A stretch of 64,000 bases of DNA from Saturnia japonica (Eukaryota; Arthropoda; Insecta; Lepidoptera; Saturniidae). The notes beneath the pieces are model-generated. The model was not told the DNA's origin, made no database searches, and was given only the letters and a program-made list of their open reading frames with translations. Position numbers and translations under genes: made by a program. The DNA lies in the NCBI GenBank assembly GCA_033032175.1, contig CM065323.1:5766001-5830000 (forward strand), read 5' to 3'. Within the stretch, counting starts at the first letter, position 1. Each line of letters opens with the position of its first letter. Below are positions 25,446 through 41,450 of this stretch, in pieces.

Positions 25446-25842
25446 CTTTTCCTCTAAAATCTGTTTACATCACGTTACAACTTAAATCGGTTTTTAAAAA
25501 TTCTTACTCGCATCATTAACTGAAACTGTTTTTCAATTTTAATACCTCTCCGGAGTTGATTCTTTATTGATCAAGTCGTCGGTCAGTTTTCTATGGTTAT
25601 TATATTATATGGGAGTAATTTAACCGACAGTCTCAGGTTCCTTATATGACATGCTAATAAATAATCGCTGTGTATTTCTTCATACTTTATTACGACTAAG
25701 CTATTAAATAAATTAAATAATAAATGCTTAGAAACCGGGTTTTAGCTATTTTAATATGTACTGTGTACGAGAGTACTTTGTATCATAATGTTCTAATTTC
25801 AAAAGCATCAGTTTCTAATAGAAAATATAGTTGTTTCATAGG

Positions 25843-25990
25843 CCTGGTGGCGCAGTGATAGTAATCATTACTTTTGAGCAGAAATGTCTGCGGATTCGAT
25901 CTCTGTTGTGTGTGTGGGTGTTCAAATATCTATATACGTATGTGTATCATCTGTTTAGTTACCAATATTCAAGCATGCAAAGTTTTGGAA
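25843..25990 (+). mobile_element. SINE head fragment, third type
   Basis: GGCCTGGTGGCGCAGTGATAG looks like an A box and GCGGATTCGATCTCTG a B box. The rest is too short to classify. Confidence 0.4.
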
Positions 25991-26764
25991 TAGATAATCA
26001 TGTGTTAAATTGTGTCCCTATATTAATTTAATGTTGGCCGTAATTATTGTGGGAAAATTTCCCAAGCATCCAGGTCAAGCTTCATAATTAACAAATCATG
26101 AAATTTACCTCAATTTAGAAAATAACGCTTGACAGGTTCTAAAAATGGGATGTATGATCGAAATTTTATTGATCTAACCATACCAAATAGTACGACCTAC
26201 ATATTACATGTTAATATGTTACTATTCAATTAATTTATGATATAATTTAGAAATAATTTTCCTTGTGTTAGTCAGTTTTATCACAAGCCAACCTATTTTC
26301 GTCACGGGTTTTCATTAAAGTTACTCTAATATTTATCTTACAAACTTCGGTCTCTTAGCCATACATGCTACTGCTGCGGTCTACCGGAGAGATTTACCTG
26401 TGTAGGTGTTCCTGGGCAGGTCGACTATACGTCGTAGCATGTTTACGCAAGAAAGAACACATGCATAGGTTCACCGTACGGTGTCAATTTGAATTTGTAA
26501 ATGAAGGCGAATTCCGATAAAATCGTTGGTACATGCAGAGTTCCGTACCTGCGGACATCGAATCAATATTCTGTCTGTCTTAACCACTCGAAGTCGAACA
26601 TCACGACTATACATATATTAATTCCAAACAAACAAAAAAATCTTCAGATTTATTATAGTTATTATAAGCAAATATATAGATTTAACATAATATCAAATTA
26701 ATTTACTTCTGAGACCTGTAAATTTAATAGTGTTGAGTCTAATTGATAATTTATGGAAGTTTCC

Positions 26765-26940
26765 TTATATATTATAGCAATTTTCTAATACACGCCTGGC
26801 TAGATACCACCCTGTCGAAAGCCTGTCGCCAGTACATACTGATGTGCTCCGGCAGCAGCACTTGAGGGCCAGTCCCCCCACTAGGCTTAGCGTGTTCATA
26901 TCTCGGACCAAAACGTCACTTAACATCAGTTGAGATAGTG
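26765..26940 (+). mobile_element. SINE, 3' part only
   Basis: Contains ACACGCCTGGCTAGATACCA, GTGCTCCGGCAGCAGCACT and a tail AACGTCACTTAACATCAG, matching the bodies of the other SINE copies. The tRNA-like head is missing. Confidence 0.55.
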
Positions 26941-27069
26941 AATAAACATTCAGGTAAAACAGTTCATTTACTATACAATTAATAAAATTGTAGTGTCTGT
27001 TTGTAATGTCAACATAACAGCTTTTTACTAAATGCATATGAAAGTATGTACGAAACCTATAACAAAAAA

Positions 27070-27505
27070 TCCATTTTTAAAATTATTATCTGTCTGCTTG
27101 TCTGTTTGTTCTGATCCGGTAATCTCCGAAACGGTTGAATCAATTTTGACGGAATTTTCACTGGTAGATAGCTGATTTTATAGGGAGTAACTTAAGCTAC
27201 TTTTATTTTAGAAAAAGTATTAGGGTTCCGCATAAATAAACAAAAAACTGGTCATGGTGAATCACTTCGGGCGCTTAAATGGCTTAGGCTGAGTAAACCA
27301 TAACAGATATACAAAATTAATGTACTAAATACTTGTAGACATTAAAAAGATCTACAAAAAAGTCTGTGAGAGTATACGTCTGTCTTCTAAGAAACACCCA
27401 CAATATGCATTTTTGTCTTTAAAATAGCCGAGAGCGGGGGAGCAAAAATCTCGCGGGCATTCTGTAGTCCACGTGAGCGAAGCCGCGGGCACAGCTAGTA
27501 TTCAT
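27070..27505 (+). mobile_element. RTE-like LINE 3' region
   Basis: Contains TCTGTCTGCTTGTCTGTTTG, CTCCGAAACGGTTGAATCAA, TTTCACTGGTAGATAGCTGA and the end CACGTGAGCGAAGCCGCGG plus GCACAGCTAGTA. From memory this is the usual 3' UTR of an abundant moth LINE. No ORF remains. Confidence 0.6.
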
Positions 27506-27689
27506 TATAATTGCAAATAATTCCAATCCATACGGTGTATAAAGGTAAACAAACACACCTCAAGAACTAGATTAATCCCTAAATGGATTACAGTAACCCT
27601 ATTCTGGTTGCAAGACAGGAAGCCTTACGGCACTCGTACATTCGGTCACACAACGGTTTAACTATGCGATCATATCCGTTTGTAAAATA

Positions 27690-27800
27690 CTTTATTTAAT
27701 TTAGGCCCTACTCATGGACGTCAAAACGCTATAATACCACCGGTTTGGAAAACATCCCAGTCCTTGAGAAAACCGGCAAGAAACTAATTTAATTTTTCAT
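27690..27800 (-). mobile_element. 3' UTR fragment of the same non-LTR family as 12378-12840
   Basis: The reverse complement contains CCGGTTTTCTCAAGGACTGG, GATGTTTTCCAAACCGG and GGGCCTAAATTAAATAAAGT, matching the tail at 12740-12830 block by block. No coding part remains. Confidence 0.65.
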
Positions 27801-28112
27801 TATTACAAATAATATTACATACTAATAAATAATATTACGTAATATACCTATTTACTTATTATTTAAGGTTCTTTTTATATAAGCAGAATTTCTAATAATA
27901 AATAATCGATTCATTGAAGTTTAGTGTAGTCAATACCTACTAATTTTTTTGTCTGTTTTGCTGGACTATAAACAATTAAGTATTCTACTATGTTCTATGT
28001 ATACATAATATAAATCTCAAGAAACTGTATTTTTCTTTGTTTGTATTTTTTTTCATTTTGCTTCACACAATCACCATATACCAAAAAAGTTGTTTGTAGT
28101 TTATTAATTATT

Positions 28113-28162
28113 AGTTGTGACCCACGGTTTCACCCGCGTATAGTAATTTAAAAGAAATCAGT
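28113..28162 (+). mobile_element. LINE 3' tail, family L3, interrupted by mariner
   Basis: TTGTGACCCACGGTTTCACC plus CGCG is followed within about 50 bases by the 5'-truncated mariner transposase. Confidence 0.4.
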
Positions 28163-28164
28163 GA

Positions 28165-29100
28165 CTGATAATTCATACAGCTCGAAGGATTAATGATGTG
28201 TACGGCGCTGGTTTCGCAAAAGAAAGCACGGTACGTTTTTGGTTTCAACGTTTTCGTTCTGGAAATTTCGACCTACAGAACCAACCCAGTGGGCGGCCGG
28301 AGACCAAAGTGGAATATGAAGATTTAAAGGCTATTGTGGAAGCGGATCCATCACAAAGCACTTCAGAGATAGTTGCAGGCTTCGGGGTAAGTGATAAAAC
28401 TGTATTAATCCACTTGAAGCAAATCGGGAAAGTAAAAAAACTTGAAAGATGGGTACTTCATAAATTAGTGAATCGAACTTGCAAACACGCGTCGACTGCT
28501 GTGTTACTTTGCTCCACCGACACAATAATGAAAGGATTTTAAATCCAATCATTACTTGTGATGAAAAGTGGATACTGTACGATAATCGGAAGAGCTCGTC
28601 GCAATGGCTGAACCCTGGAGACCCAGCCAAATCCTGCCCTAGACGAAAATTGACTCAGAAAAAGTTACTTGTGAGTGGACTAGCGCCGGTGTCGTTCACT
28701 ACAGCTTTCTAAAATCTGGCCAAACGATTACGGCAGATATCTGTTGTCAGCAACTGCAAACCATGAAGGAAGAACTAGCTGCTAAACAACCGAGATTGGT
28801 CAATCGCTCTAGGTTACTGCTGATTCACGACAACGCAAGACCACACGATGCACAAGAAACAACCACTAAGTTAGATGAGCTACAATTGGAATGTCTGTGA
28901 CATCCACCATACTTCCCGGACCTTGCTCCAACAGTTTACCATTTTTTCCGGAATTTGGACAACTTCTTACAAGGAAAAAAATTCAATTCCGATGCGGCAG
29001 TCCAAACCGCCTTCAAAGACTTTATTGATTCTCGCCCCATGGTTTTTTTAATAAAGGGATCAATTAACTACCTATGAGATGGTAAAAGTGCATAGATAAC
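28165..29100 (+). pseudogene. Decayed mariner (DD34D) transposase
   Basis: Translation in pieces gives the helix-turn-helix region (AGFAKESTVRFWFQRFRSGN, GRPETKVE), then after a frame change near 28480 the block ILNPIITCDEKWILYDNRKS, which carries the first catalytic Asp. After another near 28670 come the VVHYSFLKSGQTITAD-like stretch and LIHDNARPH with the second Asp. A stop interrupts CL*HPPYFPDLAP. The third Asp position (35 residues after the second) reads Val in APTVYHFF. The 5' end of the gene is missing. It is clearly inactive. The insertion is flanked by LINE-tail sequence. Confidence 0.9.
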
Positions 29101-29219
29101 AACGGTGCATACTTTGATTAATTAAATATATTTTACAAAAAAAAAATGACTTTATATTCCTCCCGTACAAAATACCAATTTCATATGTAAGGTCTTAATA
29201 TTTACGTATCACTAACTGA

Positions 29220-29790
29220 TACAGCAGCGCATGCCTTCAGATCAGTTCGAAAGCCCTTTGTTAGCCGACATAACAAAAATCAATATTTAATTTAAGGCTA
29301 GAAGAGAGCGCTGTGCCCGCGGCCCGCATGCTTTTGCTACTACGCAGTAATTATTTACATGCTTTAATTCTTTTTTTACTCTTATTGTTGACAATTCATA
29401 CAGGTACCCTATCAATTGAGGGGACGGCATGTATTTCCAGCGTACAATTTTACAATCGGATGAAAATTATTATCGTATTCCACAATTTCTAATGTATTAT
29501 TGACGATTCATATAGCCTCTCAATTATGGTATGATGTATGCTCCCGTCTACAAAATTTGATCAAAATCGGTTGAGAATTGATGAAAATAAATTTTGAACT
29601 TCTTTTTTTGTGTTTATCAAAAGTCAATTATATGATTACTTATACTTTCCGTGTTTAGAATTCATGAAATTTAAAAAGAAAAAATAATTAATGAAATTTT
29701 AAATTTTTTGAAATATCTTTTTTTACAATTTCTAAAAGTAATAATTCAGACATACAAACAGAAAGACAGACAAAAAAAATTAAGGGCATA
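29220..29790. mobile_element. LINE remnants next to the mariner relic
   Basis: 29220-29300 repeats the GCAGCGCATGCCTTCAGATC block of 25260. Further on, AAAATTTGATCAAAATCGGT and CAGAAAGACAGACAAA are typical LINE 3'-UTR wording. Non-coding. Confidence 0.4.
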
Positions 29791-29889
29791 TTCGTGATCA
29801 GTATCGTTCATATAGCATACCTATCCGGAAATTTGGACAAATAATTAACTGTACAGAGAGAACTACAGAGATATACATACAATCGAAAA

Positions 29890-30160
29890 CATGCCACGTT
29901 AGCCTAGTGGTCCTGAGCGCGACTGCTTTGTTCGAGGTCCTGGGTTCGATTCCCAGGCCGAGCAAAGTGTTATATTTTAAGTTTTCTATGAAATTCTCAG
30001 TAGCAGCTCGGAGTTTGGCTTTGTGCCCGATTAATGGCGATAGGCTCACCCACTATTACATGACACCTGAAAACATACCCGGCGAACGGTGGGTGTAAAT
30101 TATTACACTTCTGCCTAAACCTTCGGGGATACAGGCGTGAGGCGTACGTTATGAATTGAG
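29890..30160 (+). mobile_element. Second tRNA-derived SINE type
   Basis: The head CACGTTAGCCTAGTGGTCCT contains an A box and GGGTTCGATTCCCAGGCCG a near-perfect B box. The following AGCTCGGAGTTTGGC and GGTGGGTGTAAATTATTACA form the body. The head does not fold into a complete tRNA with matched acceptor arms, so I do not call a tRNA gene. Confidence 0.6.
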
Positions 30161-32809
30161 CATCTCCTTTTTTCTGAAGTCGTTTAAAAAAACCAAGGAT
30201 GTGGAGATGTTTATCAACAGTTAATAATTGTTTAACTGTAATTAGATAGTAATTTTGGAATATACAGTATTTTAAGTTAAAACTCTTTTTGTGAAAATAG
30301 AAGTCCTAAAGAATTGAAATTTTTGAATTAAGTAGAAAACCTTTAATAAACAATTTGTTCTGGTTTTACCATTCCTACGGCATGTAAAATTCCCATATAT
30401 TGTAAATAATTACCTGTTTATTAGGTATAGGTATAGTGTGTAAACTGGTAAGCAAGTATCCATTGTCGATGTCGGTCGCATTCTTGAATGATTCATTTTG
30501 TTCGTTTTTTAGTGACGCACCGCGTCACAATATACGAATTATACAAAAAGTTACTACAAAAAATACTCCACTCAACAGTGTAGTTACACGCTTCGAGAAC
30601 TATATCTTACGAAGTTCATGAAAGAATAAAGTTGTAAGTTTTTTTTCTGGTAAAGCGAAAAAAAAAGATACATATATATACTTCAAAGCACAAAATACAA
30701 ATAATAACAAAACAAAAAGTAGTAAGTGGAATAAATACTTCAAATTGCGTTAAATATAAACATGTTATTGTCAGTTTATTTTACAGTACCATGAAAAAAT
30801 AACACATGAAATTATTACATTTACTGTTCGTGGGTATTCATAATTTTTAAAACTTTATACTTAATAATATATTGTAATTTTTTACTTTATTTTGTATTTA
30901 TATTATATTCACAGAAATAAATAAGTTTTATTATATATACAAATAAAACCATTGTAAATGGCGTGGTATTTATTCTACAACGCTCAATATAACTGATTAT
31001 TATCATTTTAAAACACTTACCTTTAATTTAATTAAAAGAGTAAAAGAATAAAAATCCCGTTCAAACTTCACAAATTTTGTTCTTTAAAGTAATATCAACA
31101 ATTCACTGTTAATTCTAGGTTTAACAAAATTATACACTTTAGTTTTAGTGTAATAACGCAGAAATAGAAACTTTTTCGCGGCACACTGAACGATTCGTGA
31201 GCTACTGTCGCGGTCGTACCGTACACATTCCGCACGTCTTGGTTGCGGCGATTACGTTCGTCGAATACAAAACAACACGCGTAATTTTCTCGATAAAATA
31301 CGATCGTGAATCGTGAGGTATACGAGTCGAGTCGTCAGTTCAGGTTGAGTCAAGCAGTAGGAACAAATTGAGAATTTAATGCATATTAAAATTTGAAATG
31401 CCATCTGTTATTTACTAAAGTCATCAGAGAAAATGCTTAGTTTAATATTGTAACACTAGATGTCGTAGGAGTATTTGGTGTTGTTTCTATAATTTGTATT
31501 ATGTTTAAAATTCTGTGGGTTAATTTGGTTAGTCGAATTGGTCAAGGGAAATATTTTATTTATAAATTTAGTATCTACCCACGAGAAAGTGGTAGGTACC
31601 TAAACTTATAGAAGAAGTGGAATACTATCCTATTAGGGGGGACAAAATAAAAACGTGCAGCAAATCACAGATATAAAATAAAACCCACCAAAATAGTGCT
31701 AATATTAGCAAAACGAAAAGGTACTTTTTCGCGTAATTTTAAAGTTTTAACTGTTGCAACTTAAAAAAATTATTGAACAATAATGGGAAAAGTACATAAA
31801 GTGAAAATTTGTCCAATTGGTCGAAAAATAAAAATTAAACTTAAGGCGCTATTTTTTAACTTTACGCACTAAACTTGCTACCGTGGGCCATCTTAATTTG
31901 ACGATTATCGACGGACACTTTTTTATATAAAGAGAAGGTACTTCTGGTCTCTGCCCTTCATACTAAAACCGTTTATGTAGGTACCTTATTAAACCGTCCC
32001 TAAATCAAAGTAAACTCATGGACTCATGTGCCACATGCCTTATGTGGCACCTACCTATTAATATATAGATCAGTAATTGAGCCACTTCTGTGAAATTTAA
32101 AATTTCCACCATCTTTAATTAAACTTTTATACAATATAATTAACTACTATGTATGTATGTACAATTAACGTCATGTATCAACGGTGGTTTCAAGTTAAAT
32201 ATAATAAAATAACAGCGATAAATAACATGCCACTTAAATAACAAAATTATACATATTTATAAATGAAATAAAAATGAAAATTATACATATTTTAATTTAA
32301 AAATAAACTGAAATAAAATAATTATATTTTCGCGATAAAAGCAAACTAATAATCAAAGAAAATATTATCTGTTTTCTAGTTTACATTACTATGATTATAG
32401 TCTATTAGGTCTATTATTTATTCACTTATAGGGATGAGACGATACCAGTCAGAAATTAGTTCGTTCATTCTTTACTGTATTGTTAAGAAAATATCGATGC
32501 TTACTCATTCCGATGAAAAAGTACAAACTCTTACTAGTATAGTTTACTATTTTCTAAGAATTAAAATAATTAAAAATTAACAAGTAAAACCAACAATACT
32601 TTCCTTAACTTTATGCTTATTTACAATTTGCGAAAAAAAAATTGGTTGTACACAGGTATCAACTATGTGTAAAAATATTGTTGCTTGTATATTATAACAT
32701 TGGTAAGATAGATTTTATATCGTCTCATGCTTCCAATAGATTTAATTTTAATGACCGCACTGGATTTATTATCTATACCAATATTATAAAGAGGAAAGAT
32801 TTTTTTTTT
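30161..32809. other. No gene recognised
   Basis: Apart from the GC-rich patch at 31150-31400, this is AT-rich sequence with only short chance frames. 33046-33924 also lacks recognisable features up to the RpS16 start. Confidence 0.5.
31150..31400. promoter_or_regulatory. GC-rich patch, possible promoter or 5' exon
   Basis: About 250 bases of CpG-rich sequence in AT-rich surroundings. There are initiator-like motifs on both strands: TCAGTT on + near 31336 and the CGTTCAGTGTG complement near 31185-31195. It sits 2.6 kb upstream of RpS16. No coding exon was identified, so this is an inference from composition. Confidence 0.25.
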
Positions 32810-33045
32810 GTTTGTACTGGATAAACACAAAAACTACTTGACCCTTTTAAAAAATTCTTTCAACAATATAAAGCTACAGTATCGGTGAGTAACATAGGCT
32901 GTATTATATTTTGAAAAAAATATTTATTCTTCATAAAAATGTCGATAGTTTTACACAAAGTATAAAATTTTGTTAACACGGGTGCGTTGGCGATGTTTGT
33001 CGTATAAAATCAACACTGGTGAAACCGTGGGGCACAGCTAGTAAT
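32810..33045 (-). mobile_element. LINE 3' tail, family L3, inverted
   Basis: The reverse complement begins TACTAGCTGTGCCCCACGGT and continues through the ACACAAAGTATAAAATTTTG-type block. It matches 60980-61225 over its full length. Confidence 0.65.
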
Positions 33046-33924
33046 AAATATAATGAAACCTCATCTTTTAAATCAGCACGTTCCGTCGTCGCTTTTGCCG
33101 AACTGTAAGATATTTACGATGTAGAAATAGAAGGTAGAAGTAGTACGTCAAGATGCATTTTATAACACATCGATCTAGAAAGGTTACCAGAGCTGCCTAT
33201 GTATGTACTCTATCAACTCTATCAAGAGTGTGGTTTGGCCCAAATATAACATAAACATAAAAATAAGGATGGACGATACCAGCTAGGTGTCGATACTCTT
33301 ACTCGATGCCGTATAGATGAAACTGAGCAAGTGCCTATACATTCTCAAAATCAGTTCACACTTAGCATGACACTTACTCCTATACTTATTTTTTTTAAAG
33401 TGAAGTTTTTTCGGTACCATTGTGATTTGAAACACGATGAAACGAAAAAGCGACACTATAAAGAAGCAAACACATACATCAATACGATTTAGCCTGCGAA
33501 AGATTGAGATAGATGATATATTATACACGATTAATGCAAGTCCTGATTTTTACCACTATGGTCGCCATCAATTTAGCCTAGCGATGTGAAGACTAAACTC
33601 GTATGCACTGTTGTATGTTACTAATGGTCGATTGTTGGAGGTCCACTAATTTAGAATATTTATAAAGAGGTTTTAAAGAAGATATTTTTATGTTTTCTGA
33701 AGGTTTCACTTCTACCGCTTGGAAACTTCACACGTTTTTTTTTCTAGAAGTTAGAGACAAGTAAAAATAACAATACTTACTTCAATAATTTGTACCTAAA
33801 CCTGAACCGATACCTATTCAGTACTCTGACACATAGAATCGATGCCAAAAATACAAGGTATTGAATGAAAATACCGAGTATAAACTTGTATTTACTCGTA
33901 TCGATTCATTTCATCCCTAATTAT

Positions 33925-33947
33925 TCAATCATTCTTTCTCTGTCAAA
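33925..33947 (+). promoter_or_regulatory. RpS16 start region with 5'-TOP-like pyrimidine tract
   Basis: The tract TTCTTTCTC at 33932-33940 lies 7 bases upstream of the RpS16 ATG. Ribosomal-protein mRNAs typically start at a C inside such a tract (5'-TOP), which couples their translation to growth signalling. If transcription starts at C33934 the leader is only about 14 bases. The tract is seen; the start site and TOP control are inferred from the family. Confidence 0.55.
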
Positions 33948-38643
<4,696 letters not shown>

Positions 38644-38718
38644 GACTCCTTCGGTATACACCGTGTGGTATCGCCTCGGTCTTTGTGGTCAATACGATAC
38701 CATTGGGTGTTTTAAAAA

Positions 38719-38724
38719 AATAAA
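38719..38724 (+). terminator. RpS16 polyadenylation signal AATAAA
   Basis: AATAAA sits 76 bases after the RpS16 stop codon and is followed by T-rich sequence. It is the first canonical signal downstream of the gene. Confidence 0.7.
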
Positions 38725-38898
38725 AAATCTTTAAAAAAAATTGTTTTTTTTTTAACTAGGATACTGATCATTAATTTAAATAAATATATTTTTTCAGACT
38801 AAAGTTAGTTGACTAGGTTACCTTTAGTTTAGTTCTGTGTTGTATTGGAATCGATAGTAATCACGACATAATTGTTAATTTTAAAGCATTTAACTGAA

Positions 38899-39102
38899 AT
38901 GTCTGGTAGTGGACAAGGAGTTATAATGTACGATCCATACGTAAATTACGCCACTTTCCGTAAATTTAAAACCTCTACAAATATACAAAATAGGCAATCC
39001 AAACATCTCATTTCACAATTTTGCGAGTGCGCTAGTGTGTTTTGGATATGCAAGCATGACGGAAGTTGCGTCCGTTATAACATGGATCATCTATTTTTGT
39101 AA
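38899..39102 (+). CDS. Small unassigned ORF, 67 residues, just downstream of RpS16
   Basis: The ORF begins MSGSGQGVIMYDPYVNYATF in a fair start context (GAAATGT) and ends HLFL. It has four Cys in the second half (FCECASVFWICKHDGSC). It starts about 255 bases after the RpS16 stop. A DREF-like site AATCGATA lies at 38849-38856, 43 bases upstream, as in some housekeeping promoters. Against it: I recognise no family, the stop lies at the edge of a foldback element, and the ORF could be a broken first exon. Promoter and coding status are inferences. Confidence 0.3.
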   Translation: MSGSGQGVIMYDPYVNYATFRKFKTSTNIQNRQSKHLISQFCECASVFWICKHDGSCVRYNMDHLFL

Positions 39103-39109
39103 AAAAAAA

Positions 39110-39765
39110 AAATACATTTAAAAAAATAAAAAACACGTCTATAAAAGAAAATCCAAGTAAAAAATAGAAAATAACTTTGAAATAAGAATAGTGTATTTTT
39201 TTAAAATAAATATAAATTAAGAATAGTGTAAATATATAATAAATGTATTGTATTTTTTTACAAAAAAAGCGTGGGGAGCATGGTGTTAATGTATTATTGA
39301 GGAGTATGTGGTGTACTAGACGCTCCGCTTATTAAATCTATACCGCGGTACAAGATGTGGCGTCATGATACTCGTACCACCACCGCGGCTCGTGGCAGCT
39401 CGCGATGTGACATGCGCACCGTAGTTGACTTGCCGCCATTTCAAATATCTTAATGTTTAATTTAATTATCGCAATACATTTCTTATAATATTACTTAGTT
39501 ATTATTTATTGTTACAAGTGACCCTTGTAATGTGGAAGTGGTAATAAAATCCCCCACAAGTAGAAGGATTATAATTTTGATAATATTTTAACAAAGCACC
39601 CCACGCTTTTTTGCAATATTTTTTTTTTTCTTATACTATTCTTAATTTATATTTATAAAAAAATAAACACTATTTCCAATTCAAAGTTATTAAAATTTAT
39701 TTTCTGTTTTTTAGTTGGATTTCCTATATAAGCGTGTTTTTTAGGTTTTAAAAACAATTTTTTTT
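39110..39765. mobile_element. Foldback (MITE-like) element with arms of about 160 bp
   Basis: The left arm (about 39118-39285) and right arm (about 39592-39755) are inverted copies. Shared blocks in the same order are AAAAAACACG, AAATCCAA, AATAACTTTGAA, AATATAAATTAAGAATAGT and AAAAGCGTGGGG. The loop of about 300 bp contains a GC-rich patch (39340-39440). There is no ORF. Outer limits are approximate because both ends run into A- or T-rich tracts. It lies between the small ORF and the zinc-finger element. Confidence 0.7.
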
Positions 39766-41450
39766 TTCAATATCCTGCTATGAAAATGAATGATTATCAA
39801 TAAAATTGGGAAGTCATTGATCTTTTATTCTAAGTCGGTAACTTATCCGAGAAATGAGCAATTTGGGTGCCTGCTGCCTCCTTTGGATGGTTCCGGTTCC
39901 CTCCAAAAATTTCATATAATTCAAAGTTTGTAACTTATCCGAGGAATAGGTCATCGGCGCGCCTTGTATTTTCCCTTCTTGGTCTTTGCGCAAAGACACT
40001 ACCAGTTTAAGAAAACAAAAAATCGCTAATCCTGATTAACCTGGTAAGGATAACGGGGAAAGTTTTTGGCGGGATCTTGAAGTGACATGTTGTGGTTTTT
40101 ATTTTTAATTCATTTACTTGTGTTTCTAACCGTATATTGTTGAGGAGGAGGATTACGGGGCGATTTTTAAATAAATCACTTTTCTTTTATAACATATTTC
40201 TTTTCTTACTGGTTGTATCTTAGCAACTCAATATACATTTTCTTTTTAATTCATAGACATAGATTTTATAATAAAGGAGATGCGCATTGTTATTCAACAT
40301 ATATTATTTAATATTGGTGGCGTTTTGCGTGATATAGTTTGGTTTTTGTGCATAAGTGAAGTGGATTATACATATATAAGCTGAAAGCATTAATTCTGAG
40401 GTCCCATTAAAACTTCCTAGAAAGTTCTAACAAGGGAGCCACCATCTTGTTAGGATACTGAATCGTCAACACATGACACTATAGTTCACTTTATAATGGC
40501 AGTAATGGTCTTCATTAAAGAGGACCGCTTGCCAAGTTAAGAAGAAGGATAACGGGTCTAACTGTTTGAAATATTGAATTGTCATCGGTCATTGATTAAA
40601 TGCCAAATTAAAATTGCCAATTGATTAAATTCAATGTCATTGGTATGCCAAATTTCGAGTAAATCCGACGTTTTGAAGGGGGTCAAAATCATGTTTAGTT
40701 TAAAGTTTCCGTTACATACATGCATATGTATGAAGCTAATAAAAGCGTTATAAAAAATAAGAAAAATTATTATAGGATACGGGAAACTCGTCAACGAAGA
40801 TAGAAATTCGCAGATACCGTACCTGTTTTTTTCAGTTATTTATCGATTATTTATTTCGCCCAAGTAATACTAACTACACACAAACGCACCGCAAACGCCT
40901 TTGATTTGTACATCAAATAACGACTTGACTTTGACAGGTGGCAAACCAAGTCAAACGCCATAACCCCACCCCATGTTTGAATTTGTTAATGTTTGCCCAA
41001 GTTTACACAATTTAAATTCTATTTTAAATAGATTTTTAATTTTCTATACATAATTCGTGATTAATTTATTTGTTTGAGTTAAAGGCTAAACTTTATGCTA
41101 TATTAGCTTCATATGGTAGTGCTACTATCGCGAACTTTCCAAAATAAATAAATATAGGTCATTTTTAAAACCCAAAGAGGATGTTATTGGTTGCTCGCTC
41201 AGTCAGTACGCAGATAAATAAATTTATAAGTGCTCATACCTCTACATTATAATAATTTCAATATTCTCGTCTGTTTAAATTTGCTGGTCAATTATTATTT
41301 ATGACTGCGTACAGATACATAACACCGAACGCGAGCGAGCCTAATACTAATTTGCTGATCAATTCTAACAAAAATTTTATACGTTTGTATTGATAGAGAA
41401 TTTATATACATTTGGAAATTTATACTTACATTTATTCTAATGACCCTTAG
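39766..41450. other. Mostly unassigned; one inverted R5 fragment
   Basis: 40040-40160 is an inverted copy of repeat R5 (GGCGGGATCTTGAAGTGACA). TAACTTATCCGAG occurs twice (39841, 39931), hinting at a decayed element. No coding sequence was recognised. Confidence 0.4.

Noticed and set aside
29890..29965. Possible tRNA gene (clear A and B boxes)
   Set aside because: No matched acceptor stem or anticodon arm; the downstream body marks it as a SINE.
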